Shown: positions 51,970 to 61,500 of the stretch, piece after piece
Numbering within the stretch: position 1 is the stretch's first letter
How the letters are laid out: each line of letters opens with the position of its first letter
Source: Candidatus Peregrinibacteria bacterium
GTDB lineage: Bacteria; Patescibacteriota; Gracilibacteria; CAIRYL01; GCA-016699755
Direction of reading: 5' to 3'
DNA length: 64,000 nucleotides
Assembly (NCBI GenBank): GCA_016699755.1
Contig: CP065009.1
Span: 930,001-994,000, forward strand
Notes under the pieces: model-generated
Told to the model about the DNA's origin: nothing
What the model saw: the letters and a program-made list of their open reading frames with translations, nothing else
Database searches by the model: none
Position numbers and translations under genes: made by a program

Positions 51970-52728
51970 ATGGCAATTCCCATTCTTTCTTCGGAAGAAA
52001 TACGAAAAATGCGCGCCGCAGGAAAAGCGGCGGCAAAAGTATTAGATTTTATTGCGCCGTATGTTCAAAAAGGAGTAAGTACCGAAATACTAAATACCCT
52101 TTGTCATGAACATATTGTCAACAACGGTGATATTCCAGCGCCACTCAACTATCATGGTTTTCCCAAGAGTATTTGTACCTCAATCAACAACGTCATTTGT
52201 CATGGAATTCCTTCGGAAAAAGAAATTCTCAAAGATGGCGATATTCTCAATATCGATGTCACGGTTATTAAGGACGGATATTACGGTGATACTTCGCGCA
52301 TGTTCTGCATTGGAAATGTGAGTAGCAAAGCAAAAAAACTGGTAGAACGGACCGAAAAAGCAATGTACAGGGGTATTTCCACAGTAAAACCAGGAGCAAA
52401 AATCAATGATATTGGAGTAGCGATTCAAAAATACGTCTCAAAATTCAATTATGGCATTGTGCGGGATTTTACGGGACACGGCATTGGATCTGTGTTTCAT
52501 ACCGATCCCTCAGTGCTCCACTACGACACTGGTCATCCCGGAATAATTCTTCGCACGGGGATGGCTTTTACCGTAGAACCCATGATCAACGAGAGCTCAA
52601 ACTGGGAATCGGTGATTGATAAAAGTGACAAATGGACGGTTCGAACCAAAGATGGTGCGCTTTCCGCACAGTTTGAACACACCATTCTCGTTACCGAAAC
52701 GGGATACGAAATTTTAACACTCTCATAA
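51970..52728 (+). CDS. map: Methionine aminopeptidase, type I
   Basis: 252 residues. Metal ligands are visible: DGDILNIDVTVIKDGYYGDTSRMF (two Asp, in parts), GHGIGSVFHTDPSV (His), TVEPMI (Glu) and a final QFEHTILVTE (Glu). It removes initiator Met. It starts at ATG 51970 behind a T-rich leader. Confidence 0.97.
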   Translation: MAIPILSSEEIRKMRAAGKAAAKVLDFIAPYVQKGVSTEILNTLCHEHIVNNGDIPAPLNYHGFPKSICTSINNVICHGIPSEKEILKDGDILNIDVTVIKDGYYGDTSRMFCIGNVSSKAKKLVERTEKAMYRGISTVKPGAKINDIGVAIQKYVSKFNYGIVRDFTGHGIGSVFHTDPSVLHYDTGHPGIILRTGMAFTVEPMINESSNWESVIDKSDKWTVRTKDGALSAQFEHTILVTETGYEILTLS

Positions 52729-52793
52729 GATTCCTCCTTTTCGACAAAGAAAAGAGTCTATGAGAAAATAAAAATGCCATTTCCCCCAAATAT

Positions 52794-53741
52794 ATGTCTT
52801 TTACTGCACTCGATCCGTTTCTCCGCATCGACCCATTTTTGCGAGAAGCCGGCATGGAAGACAGCTTGCGAAATGTTGTCTTCACCATTGCTCACGCGGG
52901 GAAGTATGTTGCACACACTATCCGAAACGAAAATCTCGACTACGTCAATTCTACAAATGAATCAGGGGATGAACAGCTTGCGCTTGATGTTCTTTCTGAT
53001 CGTATTTTTTGCAACCACCTTCACTCAAGCCAATCTGTGGCGAAGTTCGCCAGCGAAGAACAAGAAGAAGCGGTGCAGATCACCTGTTCATCAAAAAATC
53101 CATATTCAGTTGCATTCGATCCACTTGATGGAAGTTCTATTGTTGATGCGGATTTTGCCATTGGATCTATTTTTGGCATTTTTCCCGGAAAAGATTTCCT
53201 CGGAAAAACCGGACGAGATATAGTTGCCGCCGGATACATTCTCTATGGACCGAAGACTATTTTTGTCGTTGCCACCGAAAAAGGCGTCTGGGAATTTACT
53301 GAAAATGCTATTGGCGAATTTGTTCTCTCTCGAAAAAATATTGCTCTTGCGGAGGAAGCTCAATTTTTTGCTCCTGGAAATATTCGAGCAATTGCAGAAA
53401 AAAAGCAGTACGAAAATCTCATTACCGACTTTGCAAAATCGGGAAAATCTTTACGATATTCTGGAGGAATGGTACCCGATATTCACATGATGCTCACAAA
53501 AGGATCGGGGATTTTTCTCTATCCTGCGAATAAAAATCGCCCCAAGGGAAAACTACGCCTGCTTTTTGAATGCGCTCCATTTGCGTTTCTCATAAATGCC
53601 GCCGGAGGAATGGCAGTAGATGAACATGGAAACAATCTACTCGACAAGGTGATTATCGAAACCCATCAGACCGATACCATTCTCGCGGGGTCAAAAAAAA
53701 CCGTAGAGCAGGCAGTAGAAAAGCTGGGTTCTGAAAAATAA
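52794..53741 (+). CDS. fbp: Fructose-1,6-bisphosphatase class I
   Basis: 315 residues. Signatures: NESGDEQLALDVLSD, the metal site FDPLDGSSIVDADFAIGSIFGIF (in parts), LRYSGGMVPDIHMML, GSGIFLYPANK and FECAPFAFLINAAGG. It makes fructose 6-phosphate in gluconeogenesis; some members also use sedoheptulose bisphosphate. A plain housekeeping gene before the initiator tRNA. Confidence 0.95.
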   Translation: MSFTALDPFLRIDPFLREAGMEDSLRNVVFTIAHAGKYVAHTIRNENLDYVNSTNESGDEQLALDVLSDRIFCNHLHSSQSVAKFASEEQEEAVQITCSSKNPYSVAFDPLDGSSIVDADFAIGSIFGIFPGKDFLGKTGRDIVAAGYILYGPKTIFVVATEKGVWEFTENAIGEFVLSRKNIALAEEAQFFAPGNIRAIAEKKQYENLITDFAKSGKSLRYSGGMVPDIHMMLTKGSGIFLYPANKNRPKGKLRLLFECAPFAFLINAAGGMAVDEHGNNLLDKVIIETHQTDTILAGSKKTVEQAVEKLGSEK

Positions 53742-53786
53742 CCTAGACAAAAACCAATGGTTTCGAGATAATGCCCCTACGATTGA

Positions 53787-53861
<75 letters not shown>

Positions 53862-53980
53862 GTTTTTTTTACCTTGAAACCAAAAAACGAAGATCAAAAT
53901 CCGAAAAAAGACGACTCCACGACCTGAGGGCGTTACCCTATGGTCATTGAGCTATGAATGAAGCTCATTCAAGGTGCTAA

Positions 53981-54011
53981 CGCTGGAGTCCCCTATTGGG
54001 AGACTCCAGCG
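53981..54011. repeat. REP-like palindrome, GAGTC/GACTC core
   Basis: CGCTGGAGTC (53981-53990) pairs perfectly with GACTCCAGCG (54002-54011); the inside CCC-TATT-GGG pairs too, giving a 13-bp stem with a bulged A. GGGAG follows. Similar palindromes lie at 55811-55842 and 56036-56057. Confidence 0.75.
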
Positions 54012-54036
54012 GGAGAAAAAATTGATACAATAAAAT

Positions 54037-54449
54037 TTACTTCCAAAATTCCCACGGTTTTTTCTCTTCCCTGTTCTTGTGCTCCCAATATTTTGGAGCA
54101 TTTTCTTTCAAAAATTCCTGAATTTTGTCCCAGTCTTTTGTGTTTTCCGGAGTACAGGCAGGGCTTTTTTTACCGGGCATTCCAAATTTACGAGAGAGAG
54201 TCTGGTAGAGTTTTTTGCCTTGTTCGTAACGGTCATCTTTGATAATGGAATATCTTTCATCAAATTTGGGATCAAAAAGTATGTTGGCAGTAATAAAAAT
54301 TTGGTCAGGTATTGGTATATATATAATTATCGGTTCCTTTTACCTGCATTCTTGGGTAATCTCGAGCGCTACTCTGAAATTCTACTTCTAACCCCTTTTT
54401 TTTGATAATCCACTCACAAATATCAAAGAAAGAATATTTGCCAAAATCC
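54037..54449 (-). pseudogene. Broken duplicate of the likely immunity gene at 55130-55564
   Basis: On the minus strand the frame reads DFGKYSFFDICEWIIKKKG ... DYPRMQV, then hits a TGA just after a TA-dinucleotide run near 54317-54328. The second half continues in another frame (DPKFDERYSIIKDDRYEQ ... KYWEHKNREEKKPWEFWK). Both halves match the intact gene closely, and about 60 bases near the 3' end are almost identical at DNA level. The first six or so codons are missing: similarity stops where the left 33-bp inverted repeat begins. So it is both truncated and frameshifted. Confidence 0.8.
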
Positions 54450-54481
54450 CCCGTTCGGTCGAGTCTTTTGGACTCGACCGC
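54449..54481. repeat. Left 33-bp inverted repeat (hairpin)
   Basis: It contains CGGTCGAGTC (54456-54465), loop TTTTG, GACTCGACCG (54471-54480), a 10-bp perfect stem. The whole 33 bases match the reverse complement of 55084-55116 with one difference. Confidence 0.85.
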
Positions 54482-54511
54482 TTTCCCTGTGAATGAAACA
54501 AACAGTATTCA

Positions 54512-55063
54512 TCAGAATATCTCAGAAAGAGAATCGAGAAATCGAGTATCGTCTTTTTCGTAAAGACGAGCTGAACTCCATCCGTAATATTCAGGTTTTG
54601 AGACGATCTGTGCTCGTACAGGGTTGTGGTGGAGGTAATTCATTTTTTGATGAAAGAATTTCTCACTGGATATTTCTATCGCTCCGTCATCTTGAATCCA
54701 GAATTGGTATTGGGTATTTGCTCCATTTTTTTCTCCTGTTTCTTTCATAAGGTTTAATATCCAATCTCTATTCTCTTCTTGTTGCATTTTTTGAATTATT
54801 TTTTGAGCGGTGAATTTTTTAAAGTCTCGAATAATATGCCAAAGTGGTGTCTCTTCTTTACTGGCACTTATGATGATATGAATATGGTTGGTCATAAAGA
54901 CAAAGGCATAGAGTTTCATTCCTTTTTCTTTTCGGCAGTATTGAAGACTATCCCAAAGAATATAGCAGTATTCTGGTTTCGTGAATACATTTATCCATTT
55001 CACAACAGTGAAAGTAAGAAAATAGGGAATGCCGGGGTGTTTCGATTTATAGTTCTTTGTCAT
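54512..55063 (-). CDS. REP-associated tyrosine transposase (RAYT, Y1/HUH family)
   Basis: 183 residues. FVFMTNHIHIIIS carries the His-hydrophobic-His metal motif of Y1 transposases. The C-terminal MNYLHHNPVRAQIVSKPEYYGWSSARLY (in parts) is the RAYT signature, with candidate nucleophile Tyr in the helix following the HUH. It is full length for the group and has no internal stop. RAYTs are thought to mobilise or maintain REP hairpins in cis (established view). The flanking inverted-repeat hairpins at 54449 and 55084 are its likely substrates. Confidence 0.88.
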   Translation of the reverse strand: MTKNYKSKHPGIPYFLTFTVVKWINVFTKPEYCYILWDSLQYCRKEKGMKLYAFVFMTNHIHIIISASKEETPLWHIIRDFKKFTAQKIIQKMQQEENRDWILNLMKETGEKNGANTQYQFWIQDDGAIEISSEKFFHQKMNYLHHNPVRAQIVSKPEYYGWSSARLYEKDDTRFLDSLSEIF

Positions 55064-55083
55064 GGTTGTTAGATTTTACTTCT

Positions 55084-55116
55084 GCGGTCGAGTCCAAAAG
55101 ACTCGATCGAACGGGG
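55084..55116. repeat. Right 33-bp inverted repeat (hairpin)
   Basis: CGGTCGAGTC (55085-55094), loop CAAAA, GACTCGATCG (55100-55109). It is the inverted partner of 54449-54481, with a single A/G difference. Confidence 0.85.
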
Positions 55117-55129
55117 TAAAGAACACGTA

Positions 55130-55564
55130 TCATTTCCAAAATTCCCACAACTTTTTCTCCTCTTTATTCTTATGCTCCCAGTAGTTCGGTGCGTTTTCTT
55201 TTAAAAACTCCTGAATTTTGTCCCAGTCTTTTGTGTTTTCCGGAGTACAGGCAGGGCTTTTTTTACCGGGCATGCCAAATTTTCGAGAAAGAGTTTGGTA
55301 GAGTTTTTTGCTTTGTTCGTAGCGGTCGTCTTTGATATATCTGTATTGTTCGTTGATTCTTGGTTTGAAGTGAAAATATCCAGAAATATGACCTTCACCA
55401 GGTAAGGGTATATATACATATATATCAGTATTATTAATATGCATTCGCGGATACGTTCTATCAAAATCAAGAAACTCACATTCTAGTTCCTTTTTCGTTT
55501 TTAGCCATTCGCAAATATCAAAGAATGAATATTTGCCAAAATCATACGTCTTTAAAAAGGACAT
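55130..55564 (-). CDS. Hypothetical protein, likely immunity partner of the adjacent toxin-like ORF
   Basis: A 144-residue acidic/basic mixed cytoplasmic protein with no signal peptide; not recognised as a known family. It contains DFGKYSFFDICEWLKTKKE and a C-terminal TPENTKDWDKIQEFLKENA. It starts one base after the toxin-like ORF ends, the tight toxin-then-immunity order of polymorphic toxin loci. A decayed duplicate lies on the other side of the RAYT element. Duplicated small genes downstream of a toxin tip are common among immunity genes. Immunity function is inference. Confidence 0.55.
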   Translation of the reverse strand: MSFLKTYDFGKYSFFDICEWLKTKKELECEFLDFDRTYPRMHINNTDIYVYIPLPGEGHISGYFHFKPRINEQYRYIKDDRYEQSKKLYQTLSRKFGMPGKKSPACTPENTKDWDKIQEFLKENAPNYWEHKNKEEKKLWEFWK

Positions 55565-55565
55565 A

Positions 55566-55886
55566 TTATCGCAAAATAATAAAAGGGATATCGTTGTCTT
55601 CTAGCATTTTCTGTAGACCTCCTTTCGGTCCTGACATTGTCGGACCTCTTTCTATAAATATCCACACGGGATTATAATTTCCTCCACCTTCATAATTATC
55701 TCTTAGCCATACTTCTTTTAGGACTTGGTTCTCAATATCAGTACTTCTCGGAACGTTTCCACTGGAGTAGTTTTTTACTTCGTATGATATTTTCGTTGTA
55801 GGATCTGCTCCTGCCGGAGTCTCCTGCAAGGGACTCCGGCAGATAACGCCAACAGAGTGCTTATTCATATAGAACATCAACATCAT
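55566..55886 (-). CDS. Orphan C-terminal domain of a polymorphic-type toxin (possible PD-(D/E)XK nuclease)
   Basis: 106 residues as an ORF, but only about the last 80 look domain-like: ADPTTKISYEVKNYSSGNV, then helices and ERGPTMSGPKGGLQKMLEDNDIPFIIL (in parts). The D ... EVK spacing and the closing strand resemble REase-fold toxin tips. The N-terminal part is encoded by a REP-like hairpin (55811-55842), and no secretion or repeat region precedes it. It is probably a remnant cut off by the palindrome insertion. The ATG at 55886 may be accidental. Assignment is tentative. Confidence 0.45.
   Translation of the reverse strand: MMLMFYMNKHSVGVICRSPLQETPAGADPTTKISYEVKNYSSGNVPRSTDIENQVLKEVWLRDNYEGGGNYNPVWIFIERGPTMSGPKGGLQKMLEDNDIPFIILR
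55811..55842. repeat. REP-like palindrome inside the toxin-like ORF
   Basis: CTGCCGGAGTC (55811-55821) and GACTCCGGCAG (55832-55842), an 11-bp perfect stem around TCCTGCAAGG. In reverse orientation it matches the palindrome at 53981, including the GGGAG that follows. Confidence 0.75.
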
Positions 55887-56220
55887 AATGTCCTATTCCT
55901 TTTTCATAATTCAAGGCACTGGAGTGTGGAGATATGGCTGATGAAGTGGTGGCGCACTCTATTTAGTGCTTATGTGAAACGATTAACGCTTATATTGAAC
56001 ATCAACATCGTGTTGCTCGACCTTAGTTGACTCATGAGTCCCCTATTGGGAAGACTCCAGTGGGAGAAGAACCTAAAATTATTGGCTCTTGAATAGCAGA
56101 TTTTATAATTTTCTGAGAACCTTTAGCATTTTATCATAAAGATTTTGGTCTCTGTAGTGCCATCGGAACTCACATTATTTGAGATGATAATTGCATATTA
56201 TAAAAGACGGATCTTTAAGT
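55887..56220. other. 334-base stretch of decayed accessory sequence
   Basis: No intact gene. It holds a second copy of GAACATCAACATC (55997-56009; the first is at 55873-55885), which on the minus strand encodes a DVDV segment twice, and the degenerate hairpin at 56036. It is probably eroded toxin-gene sequence mixed with REP copies. Confidence 0.5.
56036..56057. repeat. Degenerate REP-like palindrome
   Basis: GAGTC (56036-56040), CCC-TATT-GGG, AA, GACTC (56053-56057), then CAGTGGGAGAA. The inner stem and the 3' side match the copy at 53981; the outer 5' arm has diverged. Confidence 0.65.
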
Positions 56221-57765
56221 TCACCCACAAATAGGCGCTGGATCGGAAGTGATCGTGGTTCCGTAGTGTACAGTAAGAAAATAGGTGTCTCCGGAAGGAT
56301 TTACGGAAATACCAATACCAATTTCTTGAAAATACGGATTTACGACAGATTCAAAATGCGCCGTACTTCCGGTTCCCTCTTCCGCCATATAAAAATCAAA
56401 TGTCGTTCGAATAGCGCCCAAGAGCTCATCGGTGCAATCAGCTTGGGAACAACGATATGGACCCCATCCAATATTTTCGGTAAAGGTTGTTCGGTGATTA
56501 TTGAAAAAAGTGAGCCCAAGGTTAGAAAACCACTCTTCCATACGCCAGTAGTCATAATAAATCTCTTTTTGCCCAGCACGCTTATGAGAGATAAAACCTT
56601 GCTGTGCCGCTTGCTCTGACCAAAGAGTCGCCGTGCGTGAGAGTTGATTATTGAGAGTATACGATTTGAGCCCTCGTTTATTTCGCGCGGTGTTCGTCCA
56701 ACCAAGCCATGTTTCGCGAATACGATTCATATCGACATTCGCTACTGTTTCAAAATCGAATAGAAGGCAGTTTTGCCCTAATATTGTTTCGACATCGGCA
56801 GAATCTTTTGTTTTTTCTTTTGTCAAAAGGCGAAAAAGCATTTCAGAAACTTCTGCTCGTGTGAGCTGATCGGAAACATACTCAACAGAAGTGGGGATAG
56901 CCTTTTCCATACCAAGACGACGTGCGAAAGGCGCAAACCATTCCCCTGCTCCAAGTGGCTCTAATTCAAAAGCATTCACAATCATTTTAGAGGCTCCCGC
57001 AAACGCCACCGCTTTTTCTGGGTGAAAGGTGCCATCGGGAAATCCACTCACAATACCGTGTTCAACTGCCATACACACATACGGCGCAAACCAGCTCTCT
57101 TGCGGAACATCAGAAAAACGCTGATTCGTTTTGCACGCCACAATTTTATCTTCCGAAAAGACCGAAAGCGTAATGAGCTTTACGAATGCGGCGCGACTAA
57201 TGGTTTTTTCTGGACGGAAATCACCATCGGAATATCCACCAATAATATCTCGTTCATGAAGGTACAAAATAGCATCCCGAAAAGATGACTGCTTGGGAAC
57301 ATCAGGAAAAATTGATTCCTCCTCAAGAGAGGCAGGTTTCTCATTTGGAATGTCAATTGGCGCGGTATACGCTGCCTTTGGCTCACCAAGAAAACTCTCC
57401 ACATTTTCCGGATTCACTTTATTGCCCGCGCACGAATCGGTAAAAAGTCCGTTTTGAAATTCTCGAGCATAAATAAGGTATTGTTCCCCTTGTTCAAATT
57501 GCGGTCCACAAGAATCAATCCCTGGAATGTCGCTCCACACAAAAGTAACCTTTTGCAGGTCTCCCCACGACTTCTGAATAGAAAAAAGTGTCTTTACCTG
57601 ACCATTTTCTGTAGAAATTTGCTCCGCTGTGCCAACAAAAATGGCATCTGCGGCGGCAATAATTTGATCACGCGTGAGAAGTGGGCATTCGCATGCACTA
57701 GCAGAAAAAACAGGGAGGAAAAAGATTCCTGTAAAAAGGGTTGTCAAAAAAAATCGGAAAGACAT
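56221..57765 (-). CDS. Surface protein: NTR/TIMP-like domain, three SLH repeats and a CAP domain
   Basis: 514 residues from ATG 57765, giving a clean signal peptide (FFLTTLFTGIFFLPVFSASA). Immediately after it, CECPLLTRDQIIAAADAIFVG resembles the N-terminus of TIMP/NTR domains (about 25-125, with more Cys at DSCGP and DSCAG). Three S-layer homology repeats follow (about 150-330), e.g. IIGGYSDGDFRPEKTISRAAF and IVSGFPDGTFHPEKAV. The C-terminal CAP/SCP domain (about 350-510) keeps His in FISHKRAG, Glu in TENIGWG and His in AHFESVVNP. SLH repeats bind pyruvylated wall glycan in known cases, so this is probably a wall-bound surface protein. Confidence 0.85.
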   Translation of the reverse strand: MSFRFFLTTLFTGIFFLPVFSASACECPLLTRDQIIAAADAIFVGTAEQISTENGQVKTLFSIQKSWGDLQKVTFVWSDIPGIDSCGPQFEQGEQYLIYAREFQNGLFTDSCAGNKVNPENVESFLGEPKAAYTAPIDIPNEKPASLEEESIFPDVPKQSSFRDAILYLHERDIIGGYSDGDFRPEKTISRAAFVKLITLSVFSEDKIVACKTNQRFSDVPQESWFAPYVCMAVEHGIVSGFPDGTFHPEKAVAFAGASKMIVNAFELEPLGAGEWFAPFARRLGMEKAIPTSVEYVSDQLTRAEVSEMLFRLLTKEKTKDSADVETILGQNCLLFDFETVANVDMNRIRETWLGWTNTARNKRGLKSYTLNNQLSRTATLWSEQAAQQGFISHKRAGQKEIYYDYWRMEEWFSNLGLTFFNNHRTTFTENIGWGPYRCSQADCTDELLGAIRTTFDFYMAEEGTGSTAHFESVVNPYFQEIGIGISVNPSGDTYFLTVHYGTTITSDPAPICG

Positions 57766-57920
57766 AAAAAGCAAAGAGAAAAACAAGGAGATAATACCCT
57801 TTGAGACCATTGGAAACAAATGAAGAGTTTTTTCTTCTCCCTATTTTCTGTGCAAACGCTTTTCTCTGCTTCGTCAAGGGGAGTTAATTGCTCCGCGGAA
57901 AGAAGAAGTGATATACTCCT

Positions 57921-58532
57921 ATGAAAAAAGAACACCACCTTTTCTTAAAACCTGTCGTGAAACAGCTTTTTTCCATCGGCATCCTCTGCTTGCTCACCGT
58001 CTTCTTCTCGGGATGTGAAGCCCCTTCCAATCCTTCGGAAAATGGAAAAGTATCTCTCAGCACAACAAAAACTCCTGTCAAAGCACCAGAGAAAAGTGAG
58101 TCATCCTCACCTGCTACCGTCCGTTTACAATCGGATTCATTTCCCGGTGTACTTATCCTTCATTCGGAAAAAGAAGAGCAAATCGCAAATGGTTTTCGTC
58201 TCCCTGTATTTCTTGAGAATGTTGCCGAGACAGATGGACTCGACACCATTACACTCTCCATGAGTCTTCCTGAAGGAGTAAAACTCACGACGGTTGATAC
58301 GCCAATCGGCTATACTGTTCAGCTCGATAAACTTTCGACTTCTACTCCCACGCTTCATTTTTATCCTTTTTCAAGTAGCGGAGATTCATACGTCCCAGTG
58401 ATTTCTTCTTCAGATCCCATTTTTACGCTTGAATATTCAGGGAAAATACCAGAAAAAATTGGTTTTTCCGGACTCTTCTTTCAAACAAACGGAACGCTTC
58501 ACCGCACTCCAGAACAAACGCTCTCTTTCTAA
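57921..58532 (+). CDS. Lipoprotein with a cohesin-like domain
   Basis: 203 residues. The lipobox LLTVFFSGC places the lipidated Cys at about 32. A Ser/Thr/Pro linker (about 35-70) leads to one beta-sandwich of about 130 residues: FRLPVFLENVAETDGLDTITLSMSLPEGV (in parts), PIFTLEYSGKIPEKIGF. The alternating strands and the early VPV-like segment resemble cohesins, but similarity is weak. It is 27 bases upstream of the dockerin-bearing giant gene and in the same orientation, so it could be the membrane-anchored receptor (inference). Confidence 0.6.
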   Translation: MKKEHHLFLKPVVKQLFSIGILCLLTVFFSGCEAPSNPSENGKVSLSTTKTPVKAPEKSESSSPATVRLQSDSFPGVLILHSEKEEQIANGFRLPVFLENVAETDGLDTITLSMSLPEGVKLTTVDTPIGYTVQLDKLSTSTPTLHFYPFSSSGDSYVPVISSSDPIFTLEYSGKIPEKIGFSGLFFQTNGTLHRTPEQTLSF

Positions 58533-58559
58533 AAACACCCCACAAACAAACCCAAAAAC

Positions 58560-61500
58560 ATGAAAATCCTACAAAAATACATTCTTTCAATTCCCTTTGG
58601 CATCTTATGCCTCATTCTTCTTGCCACCGCAGGAGTGGCATTTGCTGGACAGATTGGGAATACCGTTACTGTTACCGATACGACAACAGGAGACCAAACC
58701 ATTCAGGAAATTCTTCTTGATACAACCACTGGAGAAAGCCTTATTTCCCTCATGAGGATTCCCGTCGAAACACAAATTTCAACAGGAAACGTCCTTCACG
58801 TTAACGTTACTCTCGAAAGTCTTGCGGCTTCTGCCACAATGACAAATATCGTCTATACAGAAACCTTTCCACAAAATCTTCTCTCTTTTGGAGGAGCTGT
58901 CGTTTCAGGAGATATTTCCTGTAGTTCGCAAGAGGATAACGTAACGTGTACCGCAGATGATTTGACCCCCGGAGAACGATACGAATTCCAAATTCAGTAC
59001 TACGCAAATGCACAAGGATCTGCCACAGTAAACGCTTCGCTTCAGACAGCAGAAGGAATACAAACATCAAAATCAGGAACTCATATTATTGGATCGGGAT
59101 CGGGACTTCTTGTGACACAAAGTATTGATGGAAGTGCCAATGTTTCTGTTGGAGATGAATTTTCCATTACCGGAAGTATTCTTAATCAAAATACAACAAC
59201 AAGCATAAGTGATATTTCGCTTGAAGATACTTTTCCGAATGACAAAATAGAAATTCTCAGCGTCAGCTCAGGAGCGGGACTCACTTGTCAAAATGGTGCA
59301 AATAGCATTTCGTGTCAGGCAGCCACACTTACCCCCGGAAAGAGACTCTCTTTTACCGCACAATTTCGAGCAAAAAATGAAGGGCTTGCAACGAACACGC
59401 TTGTTGCTTCTCGCCTAGGACAAGAAGATGTTACTCGGAATATTTCTATTGCCATCGGACAAAAAAATGCAGGAATTCTCCTCACCAAAAACATTATTGG
59501 AAGTCCCAATGTGAATATTGGCGATATTGTAGAATTTTCGGTTTCCGCAACAAATCAGAACTTCACCACTCCATCATCTCGTATAGAACTTACGGATGAC
59601 TATCCAGAAAACTGGCTTCGGCTTGTAAGCATTTCTCCCTCCACTGGTCTTTTCTGTCAACAAGATGCCTCTGAAATACGATGTCAATCGGGCAATATTC
59701 CTTCTGGAGAATCGGTGTCTCTCAATGCTAGATTCCAAGCGATTCGCCCTGGAACAGTGGTTAATATGGCGACTGTCACTGATGCAAATAGAAAAACATG
59801 GACAGAGAGCGCTATGGTTCAAATTCTCGACTCGGGAGCACTGATTGGTCTTCAAAATTTTCCAGAAGAAAACACTGTGGAAAAAGGGAACTCATCATCT
59901 TTTTTTGTGGAAATTACTAATAGGAGCAGTGCTATTTTGCTTCAGAATATTTCCATTGAAGATACTTATTCCTTATCGAACCTTTCTCTTGAAGAGCTCA
60001 CTCCGCTTTCCCCTGGAATAACATGTTCTTCGGACGCAAATCGTATTTTGTGTGATATTTCTCAACTTGACCCACAAGAAACGGTTCAGTATCGAGTATC
60101 TTTTCACACTCTCTCTACTGGAACAGCAACAAACACCGTTCATGTCCAAAACGGATCTCGTGAATATACGGCAGACCTTTCTTCTGATGTTCGAATTGTT
60201 GATTCTTCGTCTCCACTCTTTCTACGCACACATGCCTCCGGTTCACAATTTGAACTTGGAGAAGAAGTGGAAATCTTTTTTGAAGCTGAAAATCAAGATG
60301 ATCAAAATTCTCTCAATAATATCGTTATTCATGGATCATTTTCGGGAACACCACTTGAGATTATCCCAGAAAGCCTCCCCTCACAAAATGGACTTACCTG
60401 CCGAAACACTAATATCTCGGAATTTTCTTGTTCTATAGACAAGCTCCTTCCTCATGAATCACGTTCGTTTTCTCTCCACTTTTCATCACAAGAGGTAGGA
60501 GAATCAATTCTCAATGTAGAGGCGACACAAGAACTTCAAAATATTTTGGAATCTTCTAAAATACGTATTCTTATTCGTGCTCCTGGTGCTCCTTTTGTCA
60601 TTACCAAATCTCCAAACAAAACGGTTCTTGAACTAAATGAAGAAGTTTCTTTTACGCTTGTCGTTACCAACAGAACGCGTGCACTCACTCTTCAGGAAGT
60701 TAATATTTTAGATGATTTTCCCGAAGATAAGCTTCAAATTCTTTCCGTTGATGCAAGCGGTATTACATGTGTCAATGATGCCAAAGAAATTAATTGTCGC
60801 ATTCCCGAGTCTGCCCCCGGAGACGTGTACACCATTACTTCTCACTTTAAAGCCATAGAAGAAGGAACTGCCACAAATACCGCAACAGTAGTTGATCAGG
60901 GAGGATCCTTCCGCGAGACAAGTAGCAATGTTTACATTAACAATCCGGGAAATATCTTTCTCGTAACAAAATCTCCAAACAAAACGACTGTCCAAGTAGG
61001 AGAAGAAGTAACCTACACCGTTTCCATTCGAAACCGAACAGATGCGCAAATAGTGGAAGATGCAAATGTTTTGGATGATTTTCCCGAAGAATATCTTGAA
61101 CTCCTCGATATATCGACGTCAGAAGGTCTTCTCTGCGATGCCGGAGCGAAAGATATTCAGTGCAACATTCAAGATTTTTCTCCCGAAAAAGAGCCATATA
61201 CTCTTATTGCAAAGTACCGAGCAATTGCTCCTGGTATTGCCGAAAATATTTTGTCGATTTCTAACGGATCACATCAGTACGACCAAACGGTTTCTTCTTC
61301 TCTTAAAATAGAACCCGGAAAAATAAATTTTTACCCTGCGCGTACAACAGGCGGTGATCCTGACACTATTTCCTATAACACTGTCGTTATCACAGGAGAT
61401 GAACCCGCTGGCAGAAAAGCTGTTGGAAAATATGATCGTCTTGTCTTTTTTGGACCAAGAGCATCTGTACTCTACAATTGGTCTTTGAAAGACAAAACCT

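Larger units (their letters stand above)
54449..55116. mobile_element. REP/RAYT element bounded by 33-bp inverted repeats
   Basis: A 668-base unit: a 33-bp inverted repeat at each end, each folding into a hairpin, flanking one RAYT gene. Its left end abuts the truncated immunity copy. No target duplication could be identified by eye. Confidence 0.7.

Noticed and set aside
53905..53965. A second, decayed tRNA just after the initiator tRNA (fragments like TAGCTCAATG and AACGCCCTCAGGTCG on the minus strand)
   Set aside because: No acceptor stem or T arm could be paired; resemblance is limited to short strings.
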